A DNA stretch of 64,000 nucleotides from Collodictyon triciliatum (lineage: Eukaryota > CRuMs): assembly GCA_043381765.1 (NCBI GenBank), contig JBHJMP010000834.1, positions 21,503-85,502 of the forward strand, in the 5' to 3' direction. The notes under the pieces are model-generated. The model made no database searches, was not told the origin of the DNA, and worked only from the letters and a program-made list of their open reading frames with translations. The position numbers and the translations under genes were made by a program. Positions 11,318-21,508 of this stretch are shown here, in pieces. The stretch's first letter is position 1. Every line of letters begins with the position of its first letter.

Positions 11318-12346
11318 TCAAGGTGGAAAATCGTATCCTGACAGATACGGACGTAAGCTCCGTCCGCTTGAACGTGGCGTAGACAGGCCAGCCGCGTCGT
11401 CCTTCAGCCCATTTTCCCCGAGCGAACCATTCCTTCCTTTTATTTTTTTGGAAAGGGCATATTCTTTTATTATACCAAGAATTGACACCAACGGACCTAA
11501 CCATATTAATATCTGATATGGATTATAAATTATTTTTAGATTCCAACCGTTTAAAATATTTCCCTCCCCTAAATAACAATAAAGATCACTTATTAAATTT
11601 GAATGAATTTCAATTTTAGAAATTAAAAGGTTTTGAGTATAATAATAACGTTTTTCAGGAAAAAGGGCGATTGCGCCCCCCTTTGTTATTAGTCCACCAT
11701 ATAAGGAAAAATAATTTGGTCCATGGGCAGCAGCAGCCCCTCTAAACACCAAATAATTGTCTGAATGGGGGAGGTTCACGATGAACTGATTAGGGCAAAG
11801 TCCAATCTGACTAATAATTTCTACTTTATTTATATCATTTAAGATCACTCCCAATATTCCCAAAAGTAACCCATAATGTCCTAAATGAAAGTTGGAACGA
11901 TTCTGACAAACCAAACCAATTATTAAACTTAACAAAAAACTATAAAAAAGGGGCATGGGTTCACAATGAACCCGTAATATAATAAATATTCCTAAAATTT
12001 CTAAAATCGAGCCGCTTGTGACCATTCGCTCGTTTTCTACTTTGACCTTGCTTCTGCTCAGCAGTAATAAAATATTTGGTATAAAAGGTATCGTTGTTTT
12101 GATAAAAAAAGATTCTCCAATAGAGATATCTCTACCAATCAAAAAATAAAAAATAATAGGAGCTAACGTTCCAAAAGTAATGGCCGTTACCACCAATATT
12201 AATATAATATTTAATAAGTATAATGGGAAGGGATATCGTTTGGCTATGCCTGTCTCGAAATAAGCAGGACCATTATTATAAGCCAGTGTGTTTATACGGT
12301 CTGTCCCCATTACCCCATTACCTTTTATATTTGCTCTAAAATTCAT
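11318..12346 (-). CDS. ccmF (C-terminal part): CcmF C-terminal part (haem lyase subunit)
   Basis: CcmF attaches haem to apocytochrome c in system I maturation. The frame matches the C-terminal half of the family. It has a membrane helix leading to FGTLAPIIFYFLIGRDISIGESFF, a periplasmic-type domain GGLITKGGAIALFPEKRYYY and SDLYCYLGEG, and a closing helix YNPYQILIWLGPLVSILG. The N-terminal half with the WWGWDPVEN haem-binding motif is not in the window, so ccmF is either split into FN/FC genes or trans-spliced. The last 40 or so codons are repeat-derived and run into GTTCG elements. The start is uncertain; the first 40 residues contain insert-like sequence. Confidence 0.85.
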   Translation of the reverse strand: MNFRANIKGNGVMGTDRINTLAYNNGPAYFETGIAKRYPFPLYLLNIILILVVTAITFGTLAPIIFYFLIGRDISIGESFFIKTTIPFIPNILLLLSRSKVKVENERMVTSGSILEILGIFIILRVHCEPMPLFYSFLLSLIIGLVCQNRSNFHLGHYGLLLGILGVILNDINKVEIISQIGLCPNQFIVNLPHSDNYLVFRGAAAAHGPNYFSLYGGLITKGGAIALFPEKRYYYTQNLLISKIEIHSNLISDLYCYLGEGNILNGWNLKIIYNPYQILIWLGPLVSILGIIKEYALSKKIKGRNGSLGENGLKDDAAGLSTPRSSGRSLRPYLSGYDFPP

Positions 12347-12490
12347 ATTCGAATAGGTTTAAAACAACGAACGACCGGGTTTCACTTCCCCCCTTCGCTG
12401 CACTTCTCCCTCTCGTCTGCGCATTTAGAGGGCAAGCGTTCCAGCGTGTGACCGTCTCCAAGAAGAACAACTGTTGCCCCCTCTGCCAAC

Positions 12491-12563
12491 GGCTAAATCG
12501 TATAATTGGCTATTACAAAGAACTGCAAATTCTTTAATGATGGTTCAAATCCATCTTTAGCCT
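12491..12563 (+). tRNA. trnC(gca): tRNA-Cys(GCA)
   Basis: Acceptor GGCTAAA/TTTAGCC is perfect; stem AAGAA/TTCTT encloses CTGCAAA (anticodon GCA). The T-arm is AT-rich but paired. Confidence 0.92.
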
Positions 12564-13168
12564 ATAATCGGCAGCAAACAAAAGGGAAAAGAGTGGGGAA
12601 CCGGGTGTGTGTGAATAGTGACAAGCGGGAAAAGAGGTCGGGGTTGTAAGGAGGGGCTGAGCGTTGTCTCTCTCGCTACAAGCGGTTACCTTTTCGTTCC
12701 TTAAAGTTCGCAGCGAACGTGCTATGAGATAATGCGGTTCTTTGTCACACAGGTCGTTCGTTCGATGGGGATGCCGGGAGAGGAGAGAAAAACAAGGTCC
12801 GGGACCGCGTCATTGTCCAACCGGCTTGGGGCGTACGCCCACTTTTTTCCCCTGCCAAGCGTGTGGGACGGGAGGCAAAGAATCAGTTCACAATGAAGCG
12901 TCTTTCACCCCGGCTTTTCATACCATTCGAGCGTCCCTCTCCAAAAGGTAACGAGTGACCGGTCTTTGTTCTGCCTCGGCTGGGCAGGGTCCAAGCCCCC
13001 ATGTCCAACGGCTTTTCCCTTGCCGCGTTTTAGTATAAAAGGGGGGCACACGGTCGTTAGCTCCGACAGCTTGAGGGGAATATACATAGCGAACGTCCTC
13101 TCGTTATTATTGGGTCCAAGCAAGGGGGGCGAAGCAAGGACGCGAAGCTCCGGATCGATGAATAAAAA
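12564..13168. other. Repeat spacer upstream of sdhC
   Basis: No gene recognised. It has dispersed GGGCGTACGCCC-type and GTTAGCTCCGACAGCTT-type motifs. Confidence 0.65.
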
Positions 13169-13585
13169 ATGAAAAGACCACCTTCGGGCGTACGCCCACT
13201 TTCTCCACATTTATCAATTTATTCAACACAAGTAACATCTGCTTTTTCTATATTACATCGAGGAACTGGTATATTTTTAACTTTAGTATTATTCGCCGCT
13301 ATCTTTTCTCTTGATTTTATTAGCTATGGGTTTCCCAATTATTCAATCTGGAGGGTGAGCTCAGCCTTCACTACCGGACTAGCAGCGGAAGTCATTTCTG
13401 CTTTAATGGTTGCAGCTATCAGTTTTGCTTTATTTTTACATCTTTTAACTGGTATAAGACATTTAATATGGGATTGGATGCTATTTGGTTTTGATTTAAA
13501 ACAAGCCGAGCTATCCGCTCAAATTATTTCTTTTTTAGCCTTCTTTTTAACTTTCTTAACGTTATTTCATTATTTAGAATTCTAA
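13169..13585 (+). CDS. sdhC: Succinate dehydrogenase cytochrome b subunit (SdhC)
   Basis: This is one of two membrane anchors of complex II. The 138 residues contain the SdhC signatures RPLSPHLSIY, SILHRGTG (quinone-site Ser and Arg) and HLLTGIRHLIWD with the haem-ligand His, plus three membrane helices. The N-terminal codons for SGVRP are supplied by a GGCGTACGCCC palindrome, so a dispersed element forms part of the coding sequence right beside the conserved RPLSPHL. sdhD follows 164 nt downstream on the same strand. Normal family length. Confidence 0.96.
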   Translation: MKRPPSGVRPLSPHLSIYSTQVTSAFSILHRGTGIFLTLVLFAAIFSLDFISYGFPNYSIWRVSSAFTTGLAAEVISALMVAAISFALFLHLLTGIRHLIWDWMLFGFDLKQAELSAQIISFLAFFLTFLTLFHYLEF

Positions 13586-13749
13586 AGCGGCTGTTCGCTC
13601 CCACTTCGCTCAAGCTTTCATAGTGACCGTAACCGCATTATGCTTCTAGCTCCGACTGGCCTCCGGCCGAAGCTGCTTATACGCTGCGTTTCCCTTAGGT
13701 TGGGCATATCCACCGCTCCCCAAAAAAGGAGCATATTGGCAAGACCGTA

Positions 13750-14100
13750 ATGACAAGCTCTTTAATATGGATTTTAGAACGATTAACAGCATCGGCTTTA
13801 GCCGCTATATTATTATTTACAGTTGGTGCTGGATTACTTGGACCAGCCAATAATAATTTTGATACAGGCGCACCATACATTTTAAGTGAGGTTTTAATGT
13901 CAGCATCAAGTGGAATGCACTTTCAATGGAGTTTGATATTTTCTATTGGGTTATGTATTTTATTTGTGCATATATTTTTAGGATTACTTTCTATAATGGA
14001 AGATTACATCCATGATTCACACATCTTTAAAGCTCTGGTTATAGTTATAACCGTATTCCTAATCAAGGTTATAGTAACAGGGTGGGGTCACATTATTTAA
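13750..14100 (+). CDS. sdhD: Succinate dehydrogenase membrane anchor SdhD
   Basis: This is the second membrane anchor of complex II. The 116 residues hold three membrane helices: ERLTASALAAILLFTVGAG, MHFQWSLIFSIGLCILFVH and a C-terminal one. The family motif appears as HIFLGLLSIMEDYIHD, with His and the Asp-Tyr pair at the haem/quinone site. The position directly after sdhC supports the assignment, since SdhD sequences are otherwise poorly conserved. Confidence 0.92.
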   Translation: MTSSLIWILERLTASALAAILLFTVGAGLLGPANNNFDTGAPYILSEVLMSASSGMHFQWSLIFSIGLCILFVHIFLGLLSIMEDYIHDSHIFKALVIVITVFLIKVIVTGWGHII

Positions 14101-14661
14101 AATCGGGGGGGACAGCTGAGGCGTTGCGGCGAATCACCTTACTTAACGAGGCGAAGCCGACCCCTGTGACCTCCCCCGGAATGCGCTTCCAACCATAAAT
14201 AACTCACTTCGTTCTACACAGGGTTGGGGGCAGAGGAGGCCGCATTCTTTTCTCAGTTGGCTGTTGAGCGAACGAGCGAAGTACTCACTTCCCTCGCTTA
14301 GAAGCTTTCACAAGGAGCTTGATGACCTTGAGCGAAGCGTGAATGTAGTGGGCTCCATCAACACACACGCGATCCCAGTGTAACACGTGTAGGAGGGCCC
14401 CCTTCTCCCCCTCAGCCCCTTGGTCCAAGAGCTAACGACCGGGCGAAGCAGCATAATGATGAGGCAAAGCCGGTATATGAACCTTTGACAAGCATGTTAA
14501 AGGCAAGGTCACCTGTTCACTATGAACAAGAGTTGGGTCAAGAAAAGCGTACTTTCTACTTTCTACATTCTACTTTCTACATTCTACTTTCTACATTCTA
14601 CTTTCTACATTCTACATTCTACAATGGGGGCACGTGTCCCCCACAGGTTATAATGATTGTT
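14101..14661. other. Spacer between sdhD and nad4 with minisatellite
   Basis: No gene. It separates convergent sdhD (+) and nad4 (-). It contains the 14-nt tandem array at 14550-14622. Confidence 0.7.
14550..14622. repeat. 14-nt tandem repeat, about 5 copies
   Basis: Unit TACTTTCTACATTC repeats head to tail, with the last copy shortened. It is pyrimidine-rich on the plus strand and AT-rich, unlike most spacer repeats here. Confidence 0.9.
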
Positions 14662-16101
14662 TTATAGGGAACCCCCTACGATTTTAGCAAGAGAATAGTG
14701 AATAACATCAATAAAATTGTTAGGAGAAACACCCATATAAAGAGTAGTGAAAACTAAAGGAATTAAAATAAACACTTCTCTTCTTGATAAATCTGGGAGA
14801 AGAACCGGATCTATAGGTAAGAATTTACTACTTGGTCCAAAACATACTCTATTATATAACCAAATAGAATAAGCTGCTCCTAAAATAACAGAAAGAGCTG
14901 CTAAACCTGCAATAATAAAGTTCGAAGCTCCAACTGAAGTTAATATTAAAAATTCACCAACAAAGCTACTTGTTCCCGGTACACTAATATTTGCTAATAT
15001 AAAGAATAAGAAAATAATAGCAAATAATGGCATTCGTTGAGTTATTCCACCATAATATTTTAAAAGTCTAGTATGAGTTCGTTCATAAAGCATACCAATA
15101 CAAAGGAATAATGCGCTAGATACAATACCATGGCTTAGCATCAATAATAATCCACCATGTAAACCTTGAATATTAAATGAGAATAATCCAAGAGTTACAT
15201 AATTCATATGCCCAATAGAAGAATAAGCAATTATTTTTTTTAAATCTATTTGTCTTAATGTAGTTAAGGAAGTATAAATTATACCAATAACACTTAAGGT
15301 ATATATTAAAGGTGTAAAATAAATAGATGCATATGGGAACATTGGAATAGAAAATCTTAAAAACCCATAAGTCCCTAATTTTAATAATAAACCGGCTAAA
15401 ATAACCGAACCACCAGTAGGAGCTTCAACATGAGCCTCAGGTAACCAAATATGAAATGGTATCATTGGAATTTTGATTGCAAAAGAGGCAAAGAAAGTTA
15501 GCCATAAAAAGATTTGTTTAGAGCTTCGTTCTTTTGGTAATAATTCTGTTAGAACCTCAATGTCGGTTGTTCCAAGTTCAAAGTAAATTATTAAGATACC
15601 AATTAACATTAAAATGGAACCAAGCAATGTATATAAAAAGAATTGATAAGCCGCTTGAATTTTTCTTTCTCTAGACCCCCAAATCCCTATAATAAGGAAC
15701 ATTGGAATCAATACACTTTCAAAGAAAATATAGAAAATAAGTAAATCTAAAACACTAAAAACAGCAATTAAGCAAGATTCTAGTATTAAGAAGGCTATGA
15801 TATATTCTTTTGGTAATTTTTCTAAGTTCCAACCAATCAATAAACATAATGGAATTAAGAAAGTTGTTAAAATAATAAAAAAGATTGAAATACCATCAAT
15901 CCCCAAATAACCATCTAATGCAACAAATTGATAATAAGGATAGGCTTTATCAAAGAAAACCCATAAACTTAGGGATAATAAAAAAGTAATTAAAGAAACA
16001 TTCAATCCAATTATTTTAGCTTTTGGCAGGGAAACATTACTGCCCAAAATAAAAAGACTTCCTATGGTTGGTAAGCCGATCAATAATAATAAGATATTCA
16101 T
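14662..16101 (-). CDS. nad4: NADH dehydrogenase subunit 4
   Basis: This is a proton-pumping antiporter-like subunit of complex I. The frame is complete at 479 residues with about 14 membrane helices. Signatures include FESVLIPMFLIIGIWG, IPFHIWLPEAHVEAPTGGSVILAG (the lysine- and histidine-bearing channel helix) and SIGHMNYVTLGL. It has no introns and no repeat insertions. A single start (MNILLLLIGLP) fits the family. Confidence 0.98.
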   Translation of the reverse strand: MNILLLLIGLPTIGSLFILGSNVSLPKAKIIGLNVSLITFLLSLSLWVFFDKAYPYYQFVALDGYLGIDGISIFFIILTTFLIPLCLLIGWNLEKLPKEYIIAFLILESCLIAVFSVLDLLIFYIFFESVLIPMFLIIGIWGSRERKIQAAYQFFLYTLLGSILMLIGILIIYFELGTTDIEVLTELLPKERSSKQIFLWLTFFASFAIKIPMIPFHIWLPEAHVEAPTGGSVILAGLLLKLGTYGFLRFSIPMFPYASIYFTPLIYTLSVIGIIYTSLTTLRQIDLKKIIAYSSIGHMNYVTLGLFSFNIQGLHGGLLLMLSHGIVSSALFLCIGMLYERTHTRLLKYYGGITQRMPLFAIIFLFFILANISVPGTSSFVGEFLILTSVGASNFIIAGLAALSVILGAAYSIWLYNRVCFGPSSKFLPIDPVLLPDLSRREVFILIPLVFTTLYMGVSPNNFIDVIHYSLAKIVGGSL

Positions 16102-16358
16102 TATTAATTTCTTATTTTATACGTTGAGTGTGCCCAGTGATTGGCGCTACGCGCCCAAGCTGTCTGAGCTAACGACAGCGTCAAATTGGGTATTAGATAA
16201 TGTGCTCAACCGCTTCGCTTGACACGGTCATTATGACCTTGGTGAGTTAAGGTATAGGGTTATTATGTGGAACAATTGTGGCTGCGGCCGGTCAACTGGT
16301 CATTATTCCCCCCCCGGTCATGATGGAGAGAAGGGGTGCAGAGCGAAGCGACCTTTTA

Positions 16359-16431
16359 ACGATGTTAGCTCAACGGATAGAGCGACGAGCTTCTAACTCG
16401 TAGGTTGTTGGTTCAATTCCATCACATCGTA
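16359..16431 (+). tRNA. trnR(ucu): tRNA-Arg(UCU)
   Basis: Acceptor ACGATGT/ACATCGT is perfect. The anticodon arm GAGCTTCTAACTC gives TCT. It lies 47 nt upstream of orf166. Confidence 0.93.
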
Positions 16432-16477
16432 TGGGTTGGTTCATAGTGAACCTATGCCCAATTAAACAAAAAAAGCA

Positions 16478-16978
16478 ATGTCAAAAAACGGTCCATTAAT
16501 TAAATCGCTGGGCTATGGTCCCACAATTAAATTATTAAATCAATCTATTCTCCCACCACAAAGCTTAATAGTATTCACTACACCAGAACATAAAAAAGAA
16601 AGTAAAAAGGCCGGATTAAAAAACAATGCTGGTGAAGGATCACTGGCTATGCCTCGTTATCAATCAAAACGAATAATAATAGATTTAGACCATTCGGGGC
16701 AACGATTACCCTTAAATAGAATAACTAAAGGGTCCAGCCTTATTATTTATAAAGGCTGGAGCATTTTCAGTTCACAGCGGTCCGTCCTACCATTTTTAAT
16801 ATTAGGCGGAAAATATTTAAATCATTATCTGCCTGGTCCGAAAACAGTAACCCACTTCGTAAAATTTTGTGAACTTGAAGCAAGTGGTGCTCGACGTGGT
16901 CAAAAAACAATGGGGGAGCCCACAGGACTGGTTTTAATCAAATTATTAACAGCAGCTGTAAAAAAATGGCAACAATAA
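16478..16978 (+). CDS. Hypothetical protein, 166 codons, upstream of rps12
   Basis: Not recognised with confidence. It is AT-rich and gene-like, basic, and overlaps the start of rps12 by 13 nt, so it is probably co-transcribed with the str-type cluster. The length equals bacterial uL10, and in gene-rich jakobid mtDNA rpl10 lies upstream of rps12. [10 protein letters not shown] segment near residue 90 sits where uL10 has its glycine-rich strand. That is only positional and weak. The C-terminus ([19 protein letters not shown]) resembles the C-terminal part of the neighbouring rps7 ([19 protein letters not shown]). This may be duplicated sequence or the same S7-like helix. Confidence 0.5.
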   Translation: MSKNGPLIKSLGYGPTIKLLNQSILPPQSLIVFTTPEHKKESKKAGLKNNAGEGSLAMPRYQSKRIIIDLDHSGQRLPLNRITKGSSLIIYKGWSIFSSQRSVLPFLILGGKYLNHYLPGPKTVTHFVKFCELEASGARRGQKTMGEPTGLVLIKLLTAAVKKWQQ

Positions 16979-17358
16979 ATCAATTAATGAGCTCTCGTCG
17001 AAAGGGCGGAAAACGCCCTGGTGGTTCTCAAAGGGTTGCTAGAAATAGTGCTCTTTTAGAAGGATCACCTCAAAAAAGCGGAATTTGTTTAAAAGTTTAT
17101 ACTACTACTCCTAAAAAACCCAATTCTGCGATCAGAAAAATCGCTAGAGTAAAATTATCTAACGGAAAAAAAGTAATTAGTTATATTCCAGGAGAAGGTC
17201 ATAATTTACAAGAGCATTCAATGGTTTTAATTAGAGGTGGACGAGTAAAAGATTTACCAGGAGTACGTTATAAATGTATTAGAGGTAAATACGATTTACA
17301 GGAGATCAAAAATAGGAAAAAAGCAAGATCAAAATATGGAACTAAAAAAAATCGTTAA
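16966..17358 (+). CDS. rps12: Ribosomal protein uS12
   Basis: uS12 is a decoding-centre protein of the small subunit. The 130 residues include the invariant loop [14 protein letters not shown] and the second decoding loop [13 protein letters not shown]. The N-terminus is [20 protein letters not shown]. It overlaps orf166 at its start and rps7 at its end, and preserves the bacterial str order rps12-rps7. Confidence 0.98.
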   Translation: MATINQLMSSRRKGGKRPGGSQRVARNSALLEGSPQKSGICLKVYTTTPKKPNSAIRKIARVKLSNGKKVISYIPGEGHNLQEHSMVLIRGGRVKDLPGVRYKCIRGKYDLQEIKNRKKARSKYGTKKNR

Positions 17359-17869
17359 TGATGCGCTTCGCTTCCCACATTTAACACAGGCGAAAAATGA
17401 CCCACGCTCTGAGGCGGTAAAGGGCAGCTGCCATGGGCCGCAGCGACGGGATGTTGCGGCCGATAATGGAGGGGCTGTCATCCATAAATTTATTAAAATC
17501 TTAATGAAAGATGGTAAAAAATATATTGCGATCGAGATACTCGAACATTCAATTCAACATTTAGGAATTCCAGCTATACTAACTGCTATTGAAAACGTTA
17601 AACCGTTCTTAGAAGTTAGACCTATTAGAATTGCTGGTACTACTTATCAAGTTCCATATGAAATTAAAGGGGCAAGACAATTATATTTAGCAATAAAATG
17701 GTTAATTTTAGGGGCAAAATCAAGAAATGAAAAAACAATGGGTCAAAAATTATTAGCTGAACTAACAGCCGCGGTTAAAAAACAAGGATTCGCAATTAAA
17801 AAAAAAGAGGAATTTCATAAATTAGCCGAAGCAAATAGAGCTTTTTCAAATTTTAGATGGATGCCTTAA
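17336..17869 (+). CDS. rps7: Ribosomal protein uS7
   Basis: uS7 is a head protein of the small subunit that contacts tRNA in the E site. Recognised from [26 protein letters not shown]-like [16 protein letters not shown], and the C-terminal [17 protein letters not shown]. Residues about 14-47 ([20 protein letters not shown] onward) are not uS7-like and coincide with GC-rich repeat sequence, so this is a spacer-type insertion near the N-terminus. The ATG overlaps the last 23 nt of rps12. A later start after the insert cannot be excluded. Confidence 0.95.
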   Translation: MELKKIVNDALRFPHLTQAKNDPRSEAVKGSCHGPQRRDVAADNGGAVIHKFIKILMKDGKKYIAIEILEHSIQHLGIPAILTAIENVKPFLEVRPIRIAGTTYQVPYEIKGARQLYLAIKWLILGAKSRNEKTMGQKLLAELTAAVKKQGFAIKKKEEFHKLAEANRAFSNFRWMP

Positions 17870-18306
17870 CACGATGCAGGAAAAGCGGGAAGGGGGGAGG
17901 GGCCCAAGCGTTCCAGCGGAGCGTATGACTGTGTTTCACCCCTTGCGCTTGCCTATGTATATTCCGTCAAATGAACCTGGTCCCTCTATCGCAGCAACGG
18001 TCTGTGGGTCCCTCTATGACTCAAGGGGCAGCTGCTGCCCGTTGCTGTATATCCCAGCTGCGGGCCACGGCCCGCTCCGCGAACAAGGCATAGCCGGCGA
18101 TTTATACGAGCTTACCAAGAACATTAAGGTTGCCCTATCCATGACAGCCCGCTTGTGACTGGGGGGTGGGGGCCGGTCCGAGGGTAAACGTCATAGACCC
18201 ATCATTCGCCCGAGCGGGGGGGAATATACATAGGCAAGCGACCTGTGAATTGTGACCTCATTGAACGAGCGAAGAGGGGCAAGCCTTGGTATATAAAAAA
18301 AGAATA
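17870..18306. other. Spacer between rps7 and nad6
   Basis: No gene. It contains a copy of the CAAGCGTTCCAGCGGAGCG element near 17906 and other dispersed motifs. Confidence 0.65.
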
Positions 18307-18930
18307 ATGTTATCACCTTTTATTGCCGCTCATTTTTTTGCTGGTTTAATGATAATTTCTTCCATTATGGTTATTGGAAGTAGAAACCCAATTCATTCTA
18401 TTTTCTTTTTAATTTTAGTTTTTTTTAACGCTAGTGCGTTATTATTAATGTTAGAAGTAGAATTTTTAGCAATATTATTATTAGTTGTTTATGTTGGTGC
18501 GGTTGCTGTTTTATTCTTATTCGTAGTGATGATGTTAAATTTACATTTATCAATATTATCACAAAACTTTTTCTATTATTTACCCTTTGGAGGTTTAGCA
18601 GGGTCAATTTTTTTATTTGAGTTACGATCAGCTTTTTTACGTTTCGCTCCTTCTGCGCATAGCACCTACTCCCATCACCGACCTTTTTTAGAATGGGTAG
18701 AATTTTTTGATAATTTTAGTCTTCCATTCGGATTAGTTTTATACACTGAATATGCACTTTTATTAATAATAGCAAGCTTAATTTTATTATTAGCAATGTT
18801 AGGCGCTATTGTTTTAACTGGAGGGCCGAAGGGTGTTCACAATAAGCCAACATTAGGTTCATATAAACAAGATATATCTGAACAAATTTCAAGAGAGGCT
18901 TCCGTAATCGAAGCGCATCCCAGAGTGTAG
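18307..18930 (+). CDS. nad6: NADH dehydrogenase subunit 6
   Basis: This is a membrane subunit of complex I. There are five helices, with the conserved LVVYVGAVAVLFLFVVMML pi-bulge segment of helix 3. The start is placed at MLSPFIAAHFF, because the seven codons before it come from spacer. After the last helix the tail from GGPKGVHNKPT onward contains a GTTCACAATAA-type element and extends the protein by about 30 residues, so the C-terminus may be lengthened by repeat capture. A short insert (APSAHSTYSHHRPF) sits in a loop. Confidence 0.95.
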   Translation: MLSPFIAAHFFAGLMIISSIMVIGSRNPIHSIFFLILVFFNASALLLMLEVEFLAILLLVVYVGAVAVLFLFVVMMLNLHLSILSQNFFYYLPFGGLAGSIFLFELRSAFLRFAPSAHSTYSHHRPFLEWVEFFDNFSLPFGLVLYTEYALLLIIASLILLLAMLGAIVLTGGPKGVHNKPTLGSYKQDISEQISREASVIEAHPRV

Positions 18931-19432
18931 TAATAAAAGGGGGAGATTGGTGTCATAAACACGGATTCATCCCCCCGCACCCAAGGTCATAGTGACCGTA
19001 AGTGACTTATGAACACACTTCAAGGAAAGCAGGGAACCGTGAACCAGCTTCGCTCAAGAACGGGCAAAGAGCAAGGAGTGGGTGATCAACAAAGCGGCCT
19101 TCGGCCTCCTGTGCGTGCCTTTGCCCCTACGACCTTGCTTGGAGGGAAGGGGCCCTGGCTTTGCCAAGCGAAGCGGTTGCTGGGCTGTTCAAGAACCAGG
19201 GAGAAGAGTGAAGCGAAAAACAACCTCTAGCTCAGACTGCTTGTGTATAAGGGACGGGAGCAAGGACTTTGGCCGGTATCATAGCTCATTTCTATTTATT
19301 CATGAGGGGGGAAAGCGTGGACAACCCGGCTCCGTACTCAGAAATCAAGCTGGTTCATTGTTCACTGGTACCAACTAAGCCAGAGGTCTCTGTGACTGCT
19401 CCCTCCCCAGAGCGAAGCGGTATATACTTTTT
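18931..19432. other. Spacer between nad6 and nad3
   Basis: No gene. It holds dispersed repeats such as GGTCATAGTGACC near 18986. The plus-strand frames are repeat-derived. Confidence 0.65.
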
Positions 19433-19628
19433 ATGATTTTAACAGATTATATTTTAATTTTAACTTATTTATTAGTCAGCATCGGGTTAGCAATAATAAT
19501 TTATTCCTTATCTTATTTAATTGCAATACAAAAAGCTGATAGTGAAAAAGTTTCTCCATACGAATGTGGATTTAATCCATTCGATGACGCTCGAAATGAA
19601 TTTGAAGTTCGTTTTTATTTAGTTGCGA
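19433..19628 (+). CDS. nad3: nad3 5' exon, NADH dehydrogenase subunit 3 (partial)
   Basis: It encodes the first membrane helix and the conserved loop of this complex I subunit: [20 protein letters not shown], then FEVRFYLVA. The Cys of ECGF is the active/deactive-switch residue. Relatives continue ILFIIFDLE..LFPW, but here homology stops mid-codon and the next bases are GTGTGACC, the group II intron 5' consensus. The remaining roughly 50 codons were not found on either strand, so the 3' exon probably lies outside the window and the intron may be trans-spliced. Confidence 0.93.
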
Positions 19629-20479
19629 GTGTGACCAATCAGTTAAACAATAGTTAATAGGAGAGACACGCTCAGGGGTAAACGGGCGGCGGCTTCCCCC
19701 TCCGGACTGAGAAACATCCGGTCCGTAGGACCTGCTGCCTTTTTCCGGGTCAAACCTTAAACCGGGCCCCTCTTACCGGCCGAAGTGGTTCATGATGAAC
19801 CTATTCTGCACACCCGCGACAAAGGGGGGGAGAGAGAATGTTCTCCGCTTCCCTTAATTAAACAATTAAAAAAAGAGGAAAGCCGTTCGACCTTCATTTA
19901 CCTCAGCAAAGTCATTATTTTAATCAACCTTACCAAGCAAAAAAAGCGGAACGAGATGACGGGAGTGATCTGTGACCTTGTTCATTGTTCACCGGGCCCT
20001 TATGAAAGCAAGCGTCGTTTCGACCACTAACAGGCCACCCACTGTCCTTTGGCCTTCGGCCGGTTTCTCCACTCCCGGAAAGCGAAGTGCAGCGAAGAGC
20101 AGTGGAAGGGGGAACAAGGTTTGTTGTAGGGGAAACAGGGCGTACGCCAAGCGTTCCAGCGGAGCGTGTGACCGTAAGCGGCTTTAAAGTTATCCCCGTT
20201 TGCCCTCTTGCCGCTTTAAAGCAACTTCGACAATTTTCCTCATTGCTCGATCGCCGATCGATCGATCAGTATCTGTATTTATCGGCAGCCAAGAGGGGGA
20301 CCCAGCCCCCCGGGCTGCCACGGGGTAAAGACGTTGTTGTAATGAGCGTCGGGCGTTACACGCCCAAAGGTTTAGATTCCAACGGCTTTTATTTTACTTT
20401 AAATTTTAGCTAGGACGACTTTTTATTGTTTACTGACGTTGTGCTTAAGTGATTGTTCTTAAGTATATTTATTAACCAT

Positions 20480-20516
20480 GGTAGTGAGTTGGGTAGTGAG
20501 TTGGGTAGTGAGTTGG
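20480..20516. repeat. 12-nt tandem repeat, 3 copies
   Basis: Unit GGTAGTGAGTTG, head to tail, directly followed by a GGGCGTACGCCC palindrome. Confidence 0.9.
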
Positions 20517-20794
20517 GGCGTACGCCCACTCTCGCTCCACTCGTCTCTCTTAGTGCCCTGAAGGGCCAAGTGATGATCACACAAACAAAGCCCAGTCGTA
20601 AGACGTGCTTCGCTCACCTTGTTGCCTTCCTTATCGTAGCGCAGCTTGATGGGCAAGGGGGACCAAAAGGACATTTAGCTCGTGTGTGCGGCCGAAGGAC
20701 GTTCGTCCTTGTCGTCATGTAATGAGCTCATACTAATGCAGGCCGTGAGGGATTGAGGGACTCCGGTAGCTTAAAAGTATGGGGACTTTAAAAC

Positions 20795-20822
20795 CTATCG
20801 GGGAACGACGGTTCCCCGATAG
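20795..20822 (-). terminator. 12-bp hairpin just past the SSU rRNA 3' end
   Basis: CTATCGGGGAAC pairs perfectly with GTTCCCCGATAG around loop GACG. It lies about 45 nt beyond the mature 3' end of the minus-strand rRNA, a plausible processing or termination structure. Confidence 0.45.
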
Positions 20823-20864
20823 ACGCTTTAATTGAAGGATACGGACCATTGCGGCCACTTGATC

Positions 20865-21468
20865 CAAATGGAGTTATTCCAGCCACTGGTTCCCCAACGG
20901 CTACCTTGTTACGACTTCACTCTGGTCACTAATGACTATCTAATTCAAGGTCGAATGGAAGCAAAGGGAACTGTCGTTCCTCCTTCCTGTCGCTCCGACA
21001 ACTTGAACTTCAATAATCACCAATTCCTATAGCGTGACGGGCGGTATGTACAAGACCTAAGAACTGATTCACCGCGACGTGCTGATTCGCGATTACTAGC
21101 GATTCCGACTTCATGGTCTCGAGTTGCAGAGATCAATCCGGACTGAGATGATTTTTTTGAGATTTGCTCCGACTCGCATCATTGCTACCCTTTGTAATCA
21201 CCATTGTAGCACGTTAGTAGCCCAATCCATAAGGGCCATGACGACTTGACTTCATCCTCTCCTTCCTCCTGATCGATGGACCAGGCAGTTTCCAAATTGG
21301 AAATTAACCCATTATTGGATAAGGGTTGCGCTCGTTTATGGACTTAACCGAACAACTCACGCCACGAGCTGACGACAGCCATGCAGCACCTGCTTTTTAA
21401 TTTCAAGGATTGGTAAGGTTCTTTGCGTAGTATCAGATTAAACAACATGCTCCACCGCTTGTGTAGAT

Positions 21469-21508
<40 letters not shown>

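Larger units (their letters stand above)
19629..20864. other. nad3 intron 5' part and spacer
   Basis: It begins with the GTGTGACC group II boundary, so the first few hundred bases are likely intron. An AT-richer patch near 19850-19960 has no recognisable coding content. Repeats follow, including a 12-nt array at 20480-20516 and a hairpin at 20795-20822. Confidence 0.5.
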
